From positions 3,348,001 to 3,412,000 of the forward strand of contig JBANDB010000001.1 of assembly GCA_037576215.1 (NCBI GenBank): a stretch of 64,000 nt of DNA, in the 5' to 3' direction. The notes beneath the pieces were generated by a model that made no database searches, was not told the origin of the DNA, and saw only the letters and a program-made list of their open reading frames with translations. Shown piece after piece: positions 29,061 through 41,059 of the stretch (position 1 is its first letter; every line of letters starts with the position of its first letter). The translations under genes were made by a program, and so were the position numbers. The stretch is from Armillaria gallica (lineage: Eukaryota > Basidiomycota > Agaricomycetes > Agaricales > Physalacriaceae).

Positions 29061-31544
29061 AATCTAGGTGGGGTGAACTGTGGAAAATAGACTAAATGGT
29101 TGGCAATAGTCTAGGAGTGAGCAAGGCAATGAGAAAATATGGGGTTGAAACTAGGTATGGAAAGAGAAAATGTGGAATGAGGTGCTGAGGGTGGAATGGC
29201 AAGAGAAAACATGGAACTACAAAAACTGGTGATAATACTGGTCCTATACAGTGCAATGGTGCTGAGTCGATGTTGAAACTGGTCTTGTATTGAAACGATC
29301 CTATCCTATGTTAAAACTAACCTTCAAATCCACTTGAGGGACTGTCCTATACTGATACTATATGAAAACTTGCTGAAACTGATCCTAAGTCTGCTCTGAG
29401 ACTACCCAAGCAGGCGACAATAATGATGGTGAAAGAGAAAGTGCAAAAACTCCAATAGTGCAAAAGTGAAATGATGACAGCCTATAAACGATAATGTGGG
29501 CAAGGTATGGTGCAGCAATCATGTATTGGCACAACATGAGTAGTGTTAAGAGTGAAGAGTGAGTGTCAAGAGACTCTTCACAGTTAAAAACTGTGGAATA
29601 ACTCTGGTGAGTTTGATAGTTGATATGCAATCGAAAATATGCTGGGGTAGATAGTATATTGCTGTAGAATGGTGAATAAACATGGTTTACTGGTGATAGA
29701 CTAGAGTGTGACAATAATTGATATAGACTGTGGTCAACTGGAGATGAACTAACTATTAACTACATTTTCTAGCTAGCTTTTATACTACAAGTACAAATTT
29801 ATAAATAGTGTAAATATGAGAGCCTTAGTAAAGCTGTAAGGCCTTGGCTTTGTAAAAACCATAGAGAACATATGGCCCTTTGTCTTCTAAAGTAACAGCA
29901 ACTTGTTGATGTTGCCATATATGGATGAAAACCATATAGTTTTACTGAGTGATGAGCAGATCACTAGGTGCTGTTTAGTTGCAGATTACTGGGTGATAGT
30001 TGTCATACTGAGGAGTACACTTGAGGCAACATTTTCTTGAGGCCTTGGCATAGTAACAGCCTTAGTAAACACATTCTGTAGTTGCCGTAGCTGTAATTAT
30101 CATAGCTAGGAGGGTACTCATGTCAATCACATCATTTTCATTAAGTGATCAATGGGCACATCAACTGGGTGCTTCTGAGTGATGTGGCAATTCTGTTTTA
30201 GGGTGATTGTTGATCAAAGGTGCCTTGCCATGATGAAATATGGCAATTATAGTGTGCAGCAAGATGGGATGGATAACAAAGCACATGAGGAGTGGTTGCT
30301 ATAGGATAAAAGTGGTATCAATGTGTGTGCAATCATTGGTTTGCTAAAAGGCCATTGAAGGGACAGTAGTGTTAATTAGCAGGTAAAATCTGTGAATTCT
30401 GAGTGTACAGAGCCTGGAGGCTCATCAGTGGACTGTGTATTTTTCTAAGATTTCAGGTCAAATGTTGAATTATAATTTCACATTTATCAGGGTTGATTTC
30501 CCTGAGATCAAGGCCTAGTAGCAAGTGTCATTATAGCTATGAATTTGAACTTTTGATACTATAGATAGGGTTTGGAAGGTATGTCCTGTGTTAATTAGAC
30601 ACAAGCTTTGGCTGATCACTGGCATGACCCTTTCAGAGTCTGTCTCCCTCCCTCCATCCATCCACTATGCATCCTTTCTGTAATATTCTACTTCCATCTA
30701 ATTTCAGGGGTGGTGCCCTATCTCAATGACCTTATTCAAGTTTTCAGAGGACATGAATTTAAGTGACAATGTGAACAAGACTGAGTTTTGCCTTGAGGCA
30801 ACATATCACATTCCAGGGAGCAAGGGGTGGAGAGAGGCTTTGTGACAAGAGATGTATGCAAAGATGCAAGCATGCCACACACATGGGAGACTATGTAGAT
30901 TGTCTTCACCTTCAACCACACCTCCAAGTCTCCAACTCTGAGAGTGGTACTTCTTCATGATGCACCTCTCTCCTCCCACATGTGATAGCCCTCCACTGTT
31001 GCTATCTTCATTTGTCTGTTATCACAGCCTGCCATCTTTGCCATCATTATCTTTATCTGTGGACTAGAACAAAGAACCAGGCTATACCAAGCATGATTTT
31101 GCCCTGCCGTGATGTATTGATATCCCATGAGCAGGGGATGGGGGATGGTTTGTGATGAGAGGTTTGGATGTGAAGGGATATGCACTGCAGGAGGGGAGGT
31201 CTCACTTCAGTGACCCTGTCATCCTGCTCCATCCACTGCCTCTTCTGACATCTTCAATCATCCCCTTATTGCTACTGTCACCATTTCTCCCTCATTGTTG
31301 CTAACTTCACTGTATTCTGCATGCACAACTATCTCAGAGGAGGTATTGCAATGCTGCCATGTATTTTGACATCTGGTGAATAAGGAGGATGGGGGTTACA
31401 GCTTCTTTCTCTCTCAAATGGCTCAAATTCCTATCCATGTTGTTGTCTGCAGAGCACACCTTTTGTGTCATGGCTACACAGTGTATTGCCACTGCATGAT
31501 GCCAGTGTCCATGGATGCCCATCCCTCTTCTCAAGCTCCAAATC

Positions 31545-32600
31545 AATCTCCTCAGATGCCACATCACCCACTTGGATCTCAGATCTGTCCCCTCAATGTG
31601 CACCCTACTAAACCTCTTTGATACCCAATGACTTGTGAATCCATGTCAACAAGGCTGTCTCCAGGTTGTGTTTACTAGCTTTCACAATGCAGCAGCAAGT
31701 ATGGACAGTGAGATGATGTTGTTCTTGAGGACTGGAGCTGGTAGATCAGGAAGAAATGCAGTGAGCAGGAGGTCCTCCAATGGCACAGAGAGTGTGATGC
31801 AGAGTGTACAAGAGCTGCTATGCATTAGAGTGGTTGAGCTTTGCTTGGTACAGCAGGAAGTTTCTGAAGACTTTGAGAGTGAGTTGGGGACATTTGAAGT
31901 TGTTGCATCAGCCTATAAGTATCAATGTAAGTAGAAAACATGTGTACAATACAGTATACTCACGAACAAACATGTCTGCTGTTGAAGTCTTCATCCTCTG
32001 CCATGATATTTAGCCCAAGACAGAATAAGATCAACAAGGCTTGAAAGTTGCTCCTGCTGTAGTAGCCAGGTCCATGAGGTAATTGAAGCTTGCAACTTTC
32101 ACATATGGTGGGTGTGCAAAATCTGGACAATTCTTCTCTTGCAGCCTTAGTGAGACAAAGTCATACAGATTGCTATACTCTGCTGCTTGTCATGAGACAT
32201 CCATCCCTTTCCATGGTGTAGGGGCAGCCTTTTTCAGTTTTTGTACCACAGCTTTGGGTTGCAACTAACGATGTTGCATCGTTGAACAGGTCACCTGCCA
32301 TCTGTGTTCTCGCTAAAGAGCTCGTTGTCGAAATCAGTGGGTGTGGCCTTGGCCTTGGCCAGTGCTGGGTCAATGTGTCATTATGATGCTTGGAAACACA
32401 CAGCAGGATTACCTGAGAGTGAATGGTGAAGGTACCGCCTGCATTGCAGAGATTGATGGATGAATAACTGCCTGGTGAGCAAGCTTGTCATGGGAGAAAA
32501 AAGAAAAGAGATGCATAAGAGATGCTGACTCAATGGAGATCGGAGGGATCTTATCAGCAGATTCATAGATCTTATCTTTTGCCACAAGCCCCTATCTTCA
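31545..32600. other. Copy A-specific 1-kb stretch
   Basis: Copy B joins the flanks directly (…CTTCTTGAGCCCC then TTGAGCTG). Here about 1.05 kb lies between. It has an open frame of 99 codons on the plus strand (31635-31934; VQELLCIRVVELCLVQQEVS) without a recognised domain, and TGTGTTTCC/GGAAACACA-like edges are not evident. It could be an insertion in A or a deletion in B. Confidence 0.45.
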
Positions 32601-33497
32601 ACCTCTTGAGCTAATCTGTTGCATGTCCTTCAGCATTTGCATCTTTTTCATGGAGATATGATCTCATGTCAATGGTGTTTTCAAACTGATCAACATCATT
32701 GAGCTTAATGTGTTCACCTGCCAACTCTTTACCAAACTTGGGCTTGGGCAGTGAGCCTCAGTCTGCATGGGTTCTACAATGATGTCCCCTCATTGAACAT
32801 AAACAGGGATTCTAATACAGAACTTTTTTCTGCCTTGCAATGTTGTTGTCTACTTTATTCAAGTAATCACATCACTATGATTATCTGAGATCCACCTAAC
32901 AATGACATCACTATGGTTATCTGAGATCCAGTCCTCTCAAAGTTGCTCCCTGATTGACCACTTATGGTGTTTATTCAGGGTATGATTTGCTCACAAAATT
33001 TATACACAATATCTTGACTATTTATGATGACATACTTGTATATGTAGCTTTGTTAATATAACAGTCCTGCAATATAGTAGTACACTAGTATATATATATC
33101 TAATTCCCTGCAAATTCATTCAACACTAGCACATATTGTCTGGACAGTCCCTGTGATGTTGCCTTGTCTGTCAATGAGCACAGAAACATTGGACTCAGCC
33201 AATGTGTGCCTACTACTTACTAGTGCACTATTCCATCCTTTCAACAACTCGCACAAGTCCATCTGACTGTTTCTGTTGAGCTTCAATGTCAATTTTATGA
33301 ACTCCGCTCTCTATGGTGGATTCTTGGTAGCTTGTTGTACCAACTTCTGAACTTGCTGTCTGGAAATGAAGTGATGACACAGTATTTTCAGAGTCATCAT
33401 CATTGGGATGTGTATGTCCTGCTGCTGCCCGACCAATAAGGAGGGTGGGTGCTACTCCCTACATAAGGTGTTTGATCAATGGCAAGGGAGTCTTGGG

Positions 33498-34563
33498 TCA
33501 TGAACGCACCTTGCAATAGCAGCTATAGCATTCAAGGTAATACAGTCCAAAACTGTCAGAAATGTAGAGAGCCAAATATACAATCAGAGATATTGAGTAG
33601 AGAGCTGAGGATTCAACTAGCACTTCAATGCAACGGTGATAAAGTCTCAATCGACCACCTGCTCCATGCTTAACCCCAGCAATAGTCAAAATGCGGTAAA
33701 TGATGAGGAGGGTACACCATAAGGTTGTTGCCAGGATGAAGGCAGGGTAGAGGGTTTGGAATGTTACATTGGTCCCAGTATTCCCATAGTCATAATTTTC
33801 ATAAATTGTGAGGATTTTCAACACTATACAGAATGTTAAATACACAGAGAAAGTAGATGAGATCAATTACTTTACCAGATGCAGCAATTAGGGAAAGTAT
33901 TGGAAGTAGAACAACAAGCCAGTGCTGTCCCCAAACCATCCAGCAGCACCAAATCTAGAGTCAGAACAATGATGAGCTGATGTGGATAATTCCCATCAGG
34001 TTGCACACACCATATATAAGTCTGTGGTGATGGTACTCATGGCAGATGCAATACCCCCCACCAAGAAGGCTGATTGGGTTGACTGTTGAGTTTCAAATAT
34101 ACAGTCCAAAAGCTTTTCCCATTTTCAATGAATGCAGAGTGCACATATGACCAATTGGCAGCAAAATTGATAGTAGTTAGACCATGGAGGAGAATGATAA
34201 CCACAACCAGGCCTTGTCGGATCTGCCAACATTTATTGATAACTGTTATTCAACTTCAGCTTGGATGTCATAGTGGAGATATTCCTGGCTCACAAATATT
34301 CCACAAGGTGACAGCAAGAATGCCTGTGTACATGCCTATGCCCATCATTGATCAGCACCTACATATGAAGACACAAAACAAGGCTGCTCACCATGCAATA
34401 GTGCATATAGGATCATTGAGTTCAAATAGACATCAAGAATCTTGAAATATGAATGCCTTGTCATCATTGGTAAGATCTGAAGGAATATCTGCCTGATTTG
34501 CCATAGAGGAAAGTCAGTGTGATGGGGCAATGGTTTATGAGCATGAAATACCAAACCTCCCAT
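33498..34563 (-). pseudogene. 7-TM integral membrane protein pseudogene, copy A
   Basis: Minus-strand frames in several exons read, in order, parts of a multi-span membrane protein: PHQLIIVLTLDLVLLDGLG near 33950, then FILATTLWCTLLIIYRIL and VLVESSALYSISLI near 33700-33580. These last motifs are typical of a very large Agaricomycete family of uncharacterised 7-TM proteins with a conserved E-S-A-x-x-S helix. Stops and frame breaks occur between exons, and the second copy (46404-47400) is broken at other points. The membrane role is unknown. Confidence 0.6.
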
Positions 34564-35264
34564 TATATAAAGGGCACCAGAAGTCCATCAAGATGGAAAA
34601 AGATGGTCACTAAGGAATCTTGAGGGGGGAGACAAGGACAGAACTCCTAGACAAGTTCATCACCAAAGCCCTAGTAGGGTACACATATACCATGACTACC
34701 AGAGTCAGCATGCATACAACATCATAGAGGTGACAGCACAACTCACAACACCTGAGGCCACATTGGCACCTCACAGTGTCCATCTAGGTATGCAATTATA
34801 ATGAGAATCACACATACAACCTTACAAGGCTTACATATTTTCCTCCTTGGGTGTCATCCCACTTCTGATGATGATGGATCAGGCAATGGGCATACTTGAA
34901 GATGCAGAAGCAGGAGTATGGTCGTTGGTGGCAGAAGTTGAGGCAAATCCCACTGTAAGACTCAAAGAATGGCAGTTGATGGAAACTAATGTGATGTTGC
35001 TGATACATGGACATGGCCATGGTAAGCACAAATGAAGATAGACCACAGTTGGCAAGCAATGAGGATACATGTTGGCAGAGAGCTCTTGCAGTGTTACAGA
35101 TATGTTTAATGATGGACCTTGAAGAAGTCAATGTGTTCCAGAGATGTTGCTGTTATAGAGTAAGACAAGCCCATGTTACAAACAGATATGTTCACTGTTT
35201 GAGGGCTGCATGGGAAAGGAAGAGCATGCAAACAACGAGCAAAGGAGGCAGGAAAATGTAAGGA

Positions 35265-36735
35265 AGGGATGTCTGTGATCTGATCACATAGCAGTGCATC
35301 ATGTGCACCCCTGGGTGCCAATAGAATAAGGGTAATAATTGGTATCATATGTCAATACATCAGTACAAACCTTAATATATAAGAGCATGGATGGATAAAA
35401 AGTCCTGCAGATTATGGTATCTATTATGAATACAAAGTTCTGAGGGGAAAAGGAATGTCAGGGCCTGAGGGACATGTTATGTCCTCATATATTAGTACTG
35501 TTTCACAGGCATCAGATGGGGAGTCACAGAGAAGATGGACAAGGCATGGACCTTTGAGTTCTTCTTTTTACATGGGTGTGCCATTGTCAAAATGGAAGAA
35601 TGAAGGATTGAGAGGTTCAGCAAGAGGTTTGTCTTTTGGTCATGGTAAAGCTAGATTGGGACATGAGATGGGAATGAAGAATGAGGTCATGAGAGGACAT
35701 ACCTGAAGATACAGATGCCTCAGGGCCTTGCCAACTTCGATCTGATGTTTGGGGCTGAATGTTAGACATTTTTCCATGAGGTCAATGCCTAGGGATGGTA
35801 TAAGCAGACAGAAGGGGGAACAAAGACAAAGACTGATGAGTGGATTGGCCTTTGGGAATAATGAGGAAAAGCTCTTCTTCCTAAAGGGAAGAGCACTGGA
35901 TGTACTCTCTCAATCTGCTAGACAATATAGCATAAAAGTCATCTATTGACGGGGTGCCGAGGATGTCAAGAATGATGGAGAGTTGGTGGTGATAGTCATG
36001 GCCAGGGAAGAGAGGGTTTCCCACTGAGCATCTCTGCAAGAACACAGCTGACAGACCACATATCAATGGCATGGGTGTATTCCTTGAAGGTGAGCATGAC
36101 CTCTGGGCATGGTACCATCGAGTGGCGACATATTTCGGTCATGAAGGTGTGGTGTGTGGTGTGTGTACCAGTGCTAGGTCCCAATGAAGGTGCTGCTGTC
36201 AGAAGCGTTGCTGGGCTGGGCTGAGTGAGCAAGACCAAAGTCACAGAGCTGCAGGATGGTAAGACGAGAAGAAAGAGACCTGGAGATGACACACCTTGAG
36301 ATCGTGATGAAGCACATCTGCTGAGTGAAGCACCTTGAGCACCCGCAAAGTCTGCAGACGGTGAATATGGATTAAACTGGGCAAGCAGGGTACATACCTG
36401 GTATATAAAGTACTGGCAATGGTCATCGCTGGGCTCTTGGGTATGGATGACACGGTGGAGATCAGTCTCCATAAGCTCCTGGATGAGATAGACCTCGGTG
36501 AAGTCATGCAGCAACCATGGGCAGAGAATGTTGAGGATGCTGATGATGTTCTCATGGTGACAGTGGCAGAGGAGCTTGATTTCATGGAGGGAATGGAGGC
36601 AGAACATGGAGTGGTCGAATGGTGTGATGCACTTAATAGTGACCTTGCACTGAGTCGGGAGGTGGATGGCCAAGCAGACAGCCATATGTGCCTGCTCTGA
36701 TGACATCGAGTGGCTGACGATGAGTGAGTTAGTGC
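35265..36735 (-). pseudogene. Inverted, CpG-decayed copy of the MAP kinase locus
   Basis: On the minus strand it follows 49210-50832, including introns and 3' flank. It keeps [28 protein letters not shown] and [11 protein letters not shown], but has R to C/H and other changes that come from CG to TG/CA, a 2-bp deletion after the glycine loop, and loss of 39 bp between two GATCTCAAG repeats, which removes the residues after HRDLK. HRD reads HHD. The 3' flank, through a single GATACCAA...AACAT block, is also present. It cannot make a kinase. Confidence 0.88.
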
Positions 36736-36789
36736 CACATTCCTGACATGTCTATGGCCATAAACCAATGCCTGTCTACGCATATCTGA

Positions 36790-37080
36790 TCCCCGAAGCA
36801 TCTTCTGTGACACCACTAAATTGACACTTTGCCTTCAACAACCATCCCCATAGCCACAAGATGATCTGTCCTCATAATGCAATAGTATGCACCTGGCTCC
36901 CTGCATGTCCACCTCCCAGCACAAGCTTTCCTCTGCAAACATGCCCGAGTCTTCTGCATACATGAACATCAACGACCTTCCTGCACTGCCACATGGCCAC
37001 TCCCATCTGCCATCCCTCCCAGAGCCTCCTCTGTGGCACTACTGGTGTCTAGCCCATCTCTCCTTATCCCTGCCTACTCC
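36790..37080. repeat. Direct repeat S, first copy
   Basis: Matches 39060-39330 in order: CCACAAGATG, CTGTCC, ATAATAGCATG or ATGCAATAGTATG, CCACCTCCCAGCA, ACATGCC and TCTCCTGCATAC. It precedes unit U1 as the second copy precedes unit U2, so S and U were probably duplicated together. Confidence 0.55.
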
Positions 37081-37099
37081 TCTGTGTACTGATTGACCT

Positions 37100-38825
37100 C
37101 ATGAAGGAAATGGCACTGTATTCTCCGACTTGGACTTCTGTTCTGTTGACCGAGAAAGGCATTACCAATCTTAATAGGGTGAATCTGAGCGAAGTGTGAG
37201 ATGGTAGAGGAGTGATGTCCGCAATCGACATACCTAGTATAACTCAAACACCCTGCCCTGCTATTGGCCCTTATCAAGCCCTTGCCCATTCCCTTTGCCA
37301 CACTGTATCCACTTGTCACCACAATGTCATCGTCGTGCCCATGCCCTTTAGTCAAAAACAGCACATCAGGAGAGAAAAAGGTAATCGAGCCAGGTCACGT
37401 ACCTTCTCAAAGCTCAGTTCCTTTGTCTTCATATCCATTGTCTAAACCTGAAGAAAGATTAGCCACAAGTCCCAGTGGTGGTAAGGAGAAGAATCAGCTC
37501 ACCTCACTCCAAGTTCTTCACAAGAATCTTCTTCCTCCATCCAAGCAAATCCTGTACTGCCGTAGTGCCTAAATTTGAGGATCATGAGTGGCGGTGAGTT
37601 TGGGAGCTGAGCACCATGCTCGGGGGTCTCTTGAATGAGCTGGGTGAGGTGATCATAGCAGGTTGAATAACAAATCTAGTGAAAAGAGTGAGCCAGTAAG
37701 AAAAGGGTAAAAAAGCAACGTACCTGATACCCATTCGATGTCAAACTTCCCATCCATCCCATTCCAATCTTGTGCTCTAAGCACCTCGCCCATTCCCTTC
37801 AGAAATTCCCCAATAGTGTTGTTGCACATTGGGTTCCTAACTCTCATAGTCATACCATATTCGACTAGCATTATATCATTGCATATGCATAAAGGTCATC
37901 CTCAAGGACTCATTGTGGACGTGAAAGTTTGTCATGGCACCAAAGTCTGGGCAGGAGGTAAGTGGGCAAGAGAACTCAGTGGTTGGATCAATGTACCACG
38001 TCGCCATCACTATCGAGTTCCTCATCAGTCCCCTTCAAATCTGAGTCTCATCTCATGGTGCCACATGTCATCATTGATCAATCTCCCTATATTCCACAAC
38101 ATTGTGTTAGTAGGAAGAGAGGGAGAGAAAATGAGTCAAATCAACCTGATTGATACCCAACCTTTCCAATGTGCCAGCTAATTCCTCATCGTAGGGGTCA
38201 TGCTGATGGAAGCTTGGCTCTAAAATATTGTTAGTACAAATAGACAATGGGCTGCAATTCATGTACCATCTTCCACATGCAAACCGACAGCTGAACAAAT
38301 ATTGGTCAGTGAGCTCACCAGTGAAGATCAGAAAATTTAGCTTACCATGCCCATGTCAAGTAAACTGTATGTAGATCCAATAGCATTGCCCAATGAGAGT
38401 TTGATAAACTGGAAGAAATCATTCAGTTAAAAAAAGCATTTGGAACTTGGAATCCAAATCTTTACCAAATTGAGGCTACGATATTGTTTTAAAAAACCTA
38501 GATGACATCAGGAAGAATCAAATCAAAAGGAAAGAGAAAAACCCACAGTGAGCTTGTCGTGGTGATGGTCAGAGAAAGGATGCATCAACGAATGGAACCC
38601 AAAAGGGCAACTGAAGGCAATCATGAGATCAAATGCATTGAATTCATGCAGAATGCGTACAATGGTGAAGGAGCTCACCATTAACAGTTTGAAGAACAAA
38701 AATATAACCAAGAAAATGTCTGAAGTGATTAGGGTATAAGAAGATGAGAGGAGGGGAAGAGGAGGGAACTGAGGATGATGAAAATCCTTCACCAAATTCC
38801 CTCGTACTTATACCCATCTTCCATG
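37100..38825 (-). pseudogene. Triplicated unit U1, decayed multi-exon gene
   Basis: The plus strand shows repeated CTTACC, CTCACC and GTACCT motifs, the reverse of GT donors, so a minus-strand gene with many short exons is likely. Conserved exon text includes MKTKELSFEK then GHGHDDDIVVTSGY (37364 downward) and a later exon ending at ACCGCC-type sequence. Copies are at 40080-40910 and 41060-42480. Stops and frame breaks differ between copies. I do not recognise the protein. Confidence 0.45.
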
Positions 38826-39059
38826 GGCCTCAAGCACATGAATCACACATGGGGGATCATCCCCGGTTTCCCGACATCATCCGCTAAAAAACTCCACGCT
38901 GTTTGGAAACCAGAAGATTTGTTAAACAGCTTGTATGCATGGAATACAGTTTAAAGGCACTGCATCGAATTTACTGCTACCACAGTTAGACTTGAAGTGA
39001 GTCAGAGTTGTAGAAATAATTCATTCTTTCACATCATCTCCCTCCATGTCTTGCCAGCT

Positions 39060-39330
39060 GAAAGGTTCCACTGTTTCAATAGCACGCTCCACAACCACAT
39101 CGCTTGCCCCTGTCACCTCCAATTATCCCACAGCCACAAGATGTCTGTCCACATAACCCTGCTGTCCATCTAATAATAGCATGCTCCTGGTGACATCTCT
39201 CCCCACACACCCACCTCCCAGCATACGCTTCCCTCCCCATACATGCCTGAGTCTCCTGCATACTCTCCTTCCCTGAGTGTCGACTCTGAATGACTGGTCC
39301 TCTGTCCACCCATATTTCACACTGCTATAA
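39060..39330. repeat. Direct repeat S, second copy
   Basis: Partner of 36790-37080. From 39331 to about 40079 no gene or known repeat is seen. The stretch has short frames only and a few CTTACC motifs, and may be more of the same decayed gene. Confidence 0.5.
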
Positions 39331-40079
39331 AGTCGTTAGCTTGTATCAATAGAAGTTATCGCAATACTTACTAGGTGGGTGATGAATCGAGTTCATCAAA
39401 TTGACAGTGACCAAGAGATACATGTTTCACAAATATTGTTAGCCTACGAAACTAGTTAGCACCTCAGTTAGGATCCCAGTAATGTCAGCTTACCATGCCT
39501 ATTTACTCTCATCTCTATCACACACTCCATCTCCTTCTGCACACTCCTAGCTTCCCACCCGTGCCCAAACTCTCACCGTTGAGGCAGGATTATCTCCGTT
39601 CACGTCTGCTGTCAAACTAAACTCCTTGCTTGGCACGCCGTCAGGAAGATGAGAGGGAAGATAAGGTCATCTAGAAACCAAAATCAATCATTCATATATT
39701 GATGACAGAGAAAGACATGCACCATTGAAATCCTATGACCATCCTTCACCCAGATCGCCAGACAATGCTCGCCATGGGGCTTCAACTTCAGAAAGCCTGG
39801 ACTTGAACTATGGCAGATCTTGCAAGCTACAGCGACGACAAAATCTAAGAGAAATCAGCTAAATGATGAGCAGGCAACCAAATGATACATGCACCAAGAC
39901 GGACAAGAAATGTTAGAGCCCATGTGCCACTGTGTCAGCCCTTCCTCTCTATCCTACATGCCCACCAACTTGCTGACCCTGATATCTCGCCCATCATTGT
40001 CAAGGAATCTGCAGGATTGTTGGCGCAATCATTGAGAATAGCACCTCACGTACTGTGCACCCAATAGTCATGCGTCCTT

Positions 40080-40910
40080 TGAATCCAAGCCCAATCTAAA
40101 GTGAAGGAGACGGCATCACATCCTCCGACTTGAGCTTGTGTTCTGTTGACCGAGAAAGGTGTTAGCCATCGAAATGGGGTGGATCTGAGCGATACGTGAG
40201 ATGATAGGGAGGAGTAATGTCTGCAATCAACGTACCTGGCATAATCAAAACACCCTGCTGTGTCATTGGCCCTATGTAACCCTTGCTCCCTCCCTTCGCT
40301 AATGCATGTCTGCAACATCGTCGTCGTGCCCACGTCCTTCAGTCGAGAACAGCGCATCAGAAGAGAAAGAGGGAATCAAACCAGGTCATGTACATTCTTG
40401 AAGCTTAGTTCCTCTGTCTTGATATCTGTAGCCTTGTCTGAATCTGAACAAAGATAGGTCACGAAGCTCAGTAGTAATAAGGAGAGGAATCAGCTTACCT
40501 CGCTCTGAGTTCCTCACCAAGAACCTTCCTCCTTCATCCAAGCAAATCTCATCCATTGCTGTAGTGCCTAACTTTGAGGATCGCGATGGTGGTGGATTCG
40601 GAGCCGAGCACCGTGTTCAGGAGGTCTCTTGAATGTCGGATGAGGCGATCATGTCAAGTTGAATAACAAATCTAGCGACAAGAGTGAGCTAGTAAGAAAA
40701 CACTAAAATGTCAACATGCATACCTGATACCCATTCGGCATCAAACTTCCACTCAGTTCCATTCTAATCCCAGGCTCAAAGCACTTCGCTGGCCATACAC
40801 TAACTTGACACTCATCCCATCGAAATTCCCCGTCGTCGTACTGCATTCAACAGATGTTCCATCGTTGCATGTGCGTGAAGGCCGTGGTCAAAGTTCATTG
40901 ATGCGGCCGA
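40080..40910 (-). pseudogene. Triplicated unit U2
   Basis: Collinear with U1 from TCCGACTTG...TGTTCTGTTGACCGAGAAAGG through the CCAAGCAAAT exon to GATACCCATTCGG. One exon pair can be read as AGCFDYAR then TQAQVGGCDAVSFTLDWAW across a GTACGT...CAACAG intron, the clearest coding stretch in the three copies. An in-exon deletion distinguishes it from U3. Confidence 0.45.
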
Positions 40911-41059
40911 AAGCTTATCCCTCTCGATGTCGTCGACGTCTTCAGAGAAAATCCCTATAGCCAGCAATGTTGCGTTAGTAGGAAGAGAGGGAGAGAAATC
41001 GAGTCAAACTCACCTCGATACCCCCAACCTTTCCAACGTGCCAGCTAATCCTTCATTGT

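Larger units (their letters stand above)
27365..30427 (-). mobile_element. Family A LTR enlarged to 3.1 kb by a nested insert
   Basis: The left end (27365-27680) and right part (about 29060-30427) are collinear with the inverted LTR at 24627-26264, including the block with TATA-like sequence near 29775 and the terminal CTGGAGGCTCATCA. Between them lies about 1.4 kb of unrelated, ACTAGT-rich DNA. The right flank is the start of a segmental duplication (30432). No matching 4-bp flanks were found, as expected if this is one LTR of a longer element. Confidence 0.6.
30432..35090 (+). repeat. Segmental duplication, copy A (partner 43715-48128)
   Basis: The copy is collinear with 43715-48128 in direct orientation: the TTTATCAGGG block near 30482, the GGAGGATGG block near 31384, GCCCATCCCTCTTCT near 31525, the 7-TM pseudogene (33366-34560) and the end TTGGCAGAGAGCTCTT at about 35085. 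It carries a 1-kb stretch (31545-32600) that copy B lacks, and lacks about 0.8 kb present in B (44690-45480). Both copies are CpG-poor. It is followed directly by the inverted MAP kinase copy. Confidence 0.8.

Noticed and set aside
26483..30427. Fold-back transposon with inverted family A arms
   Set aside because: The left arm is only a ~300-bp 3' fragment, no matching target duplication was found, and a primer-like site follows the right LTR. Two separate LTR copies fit better.
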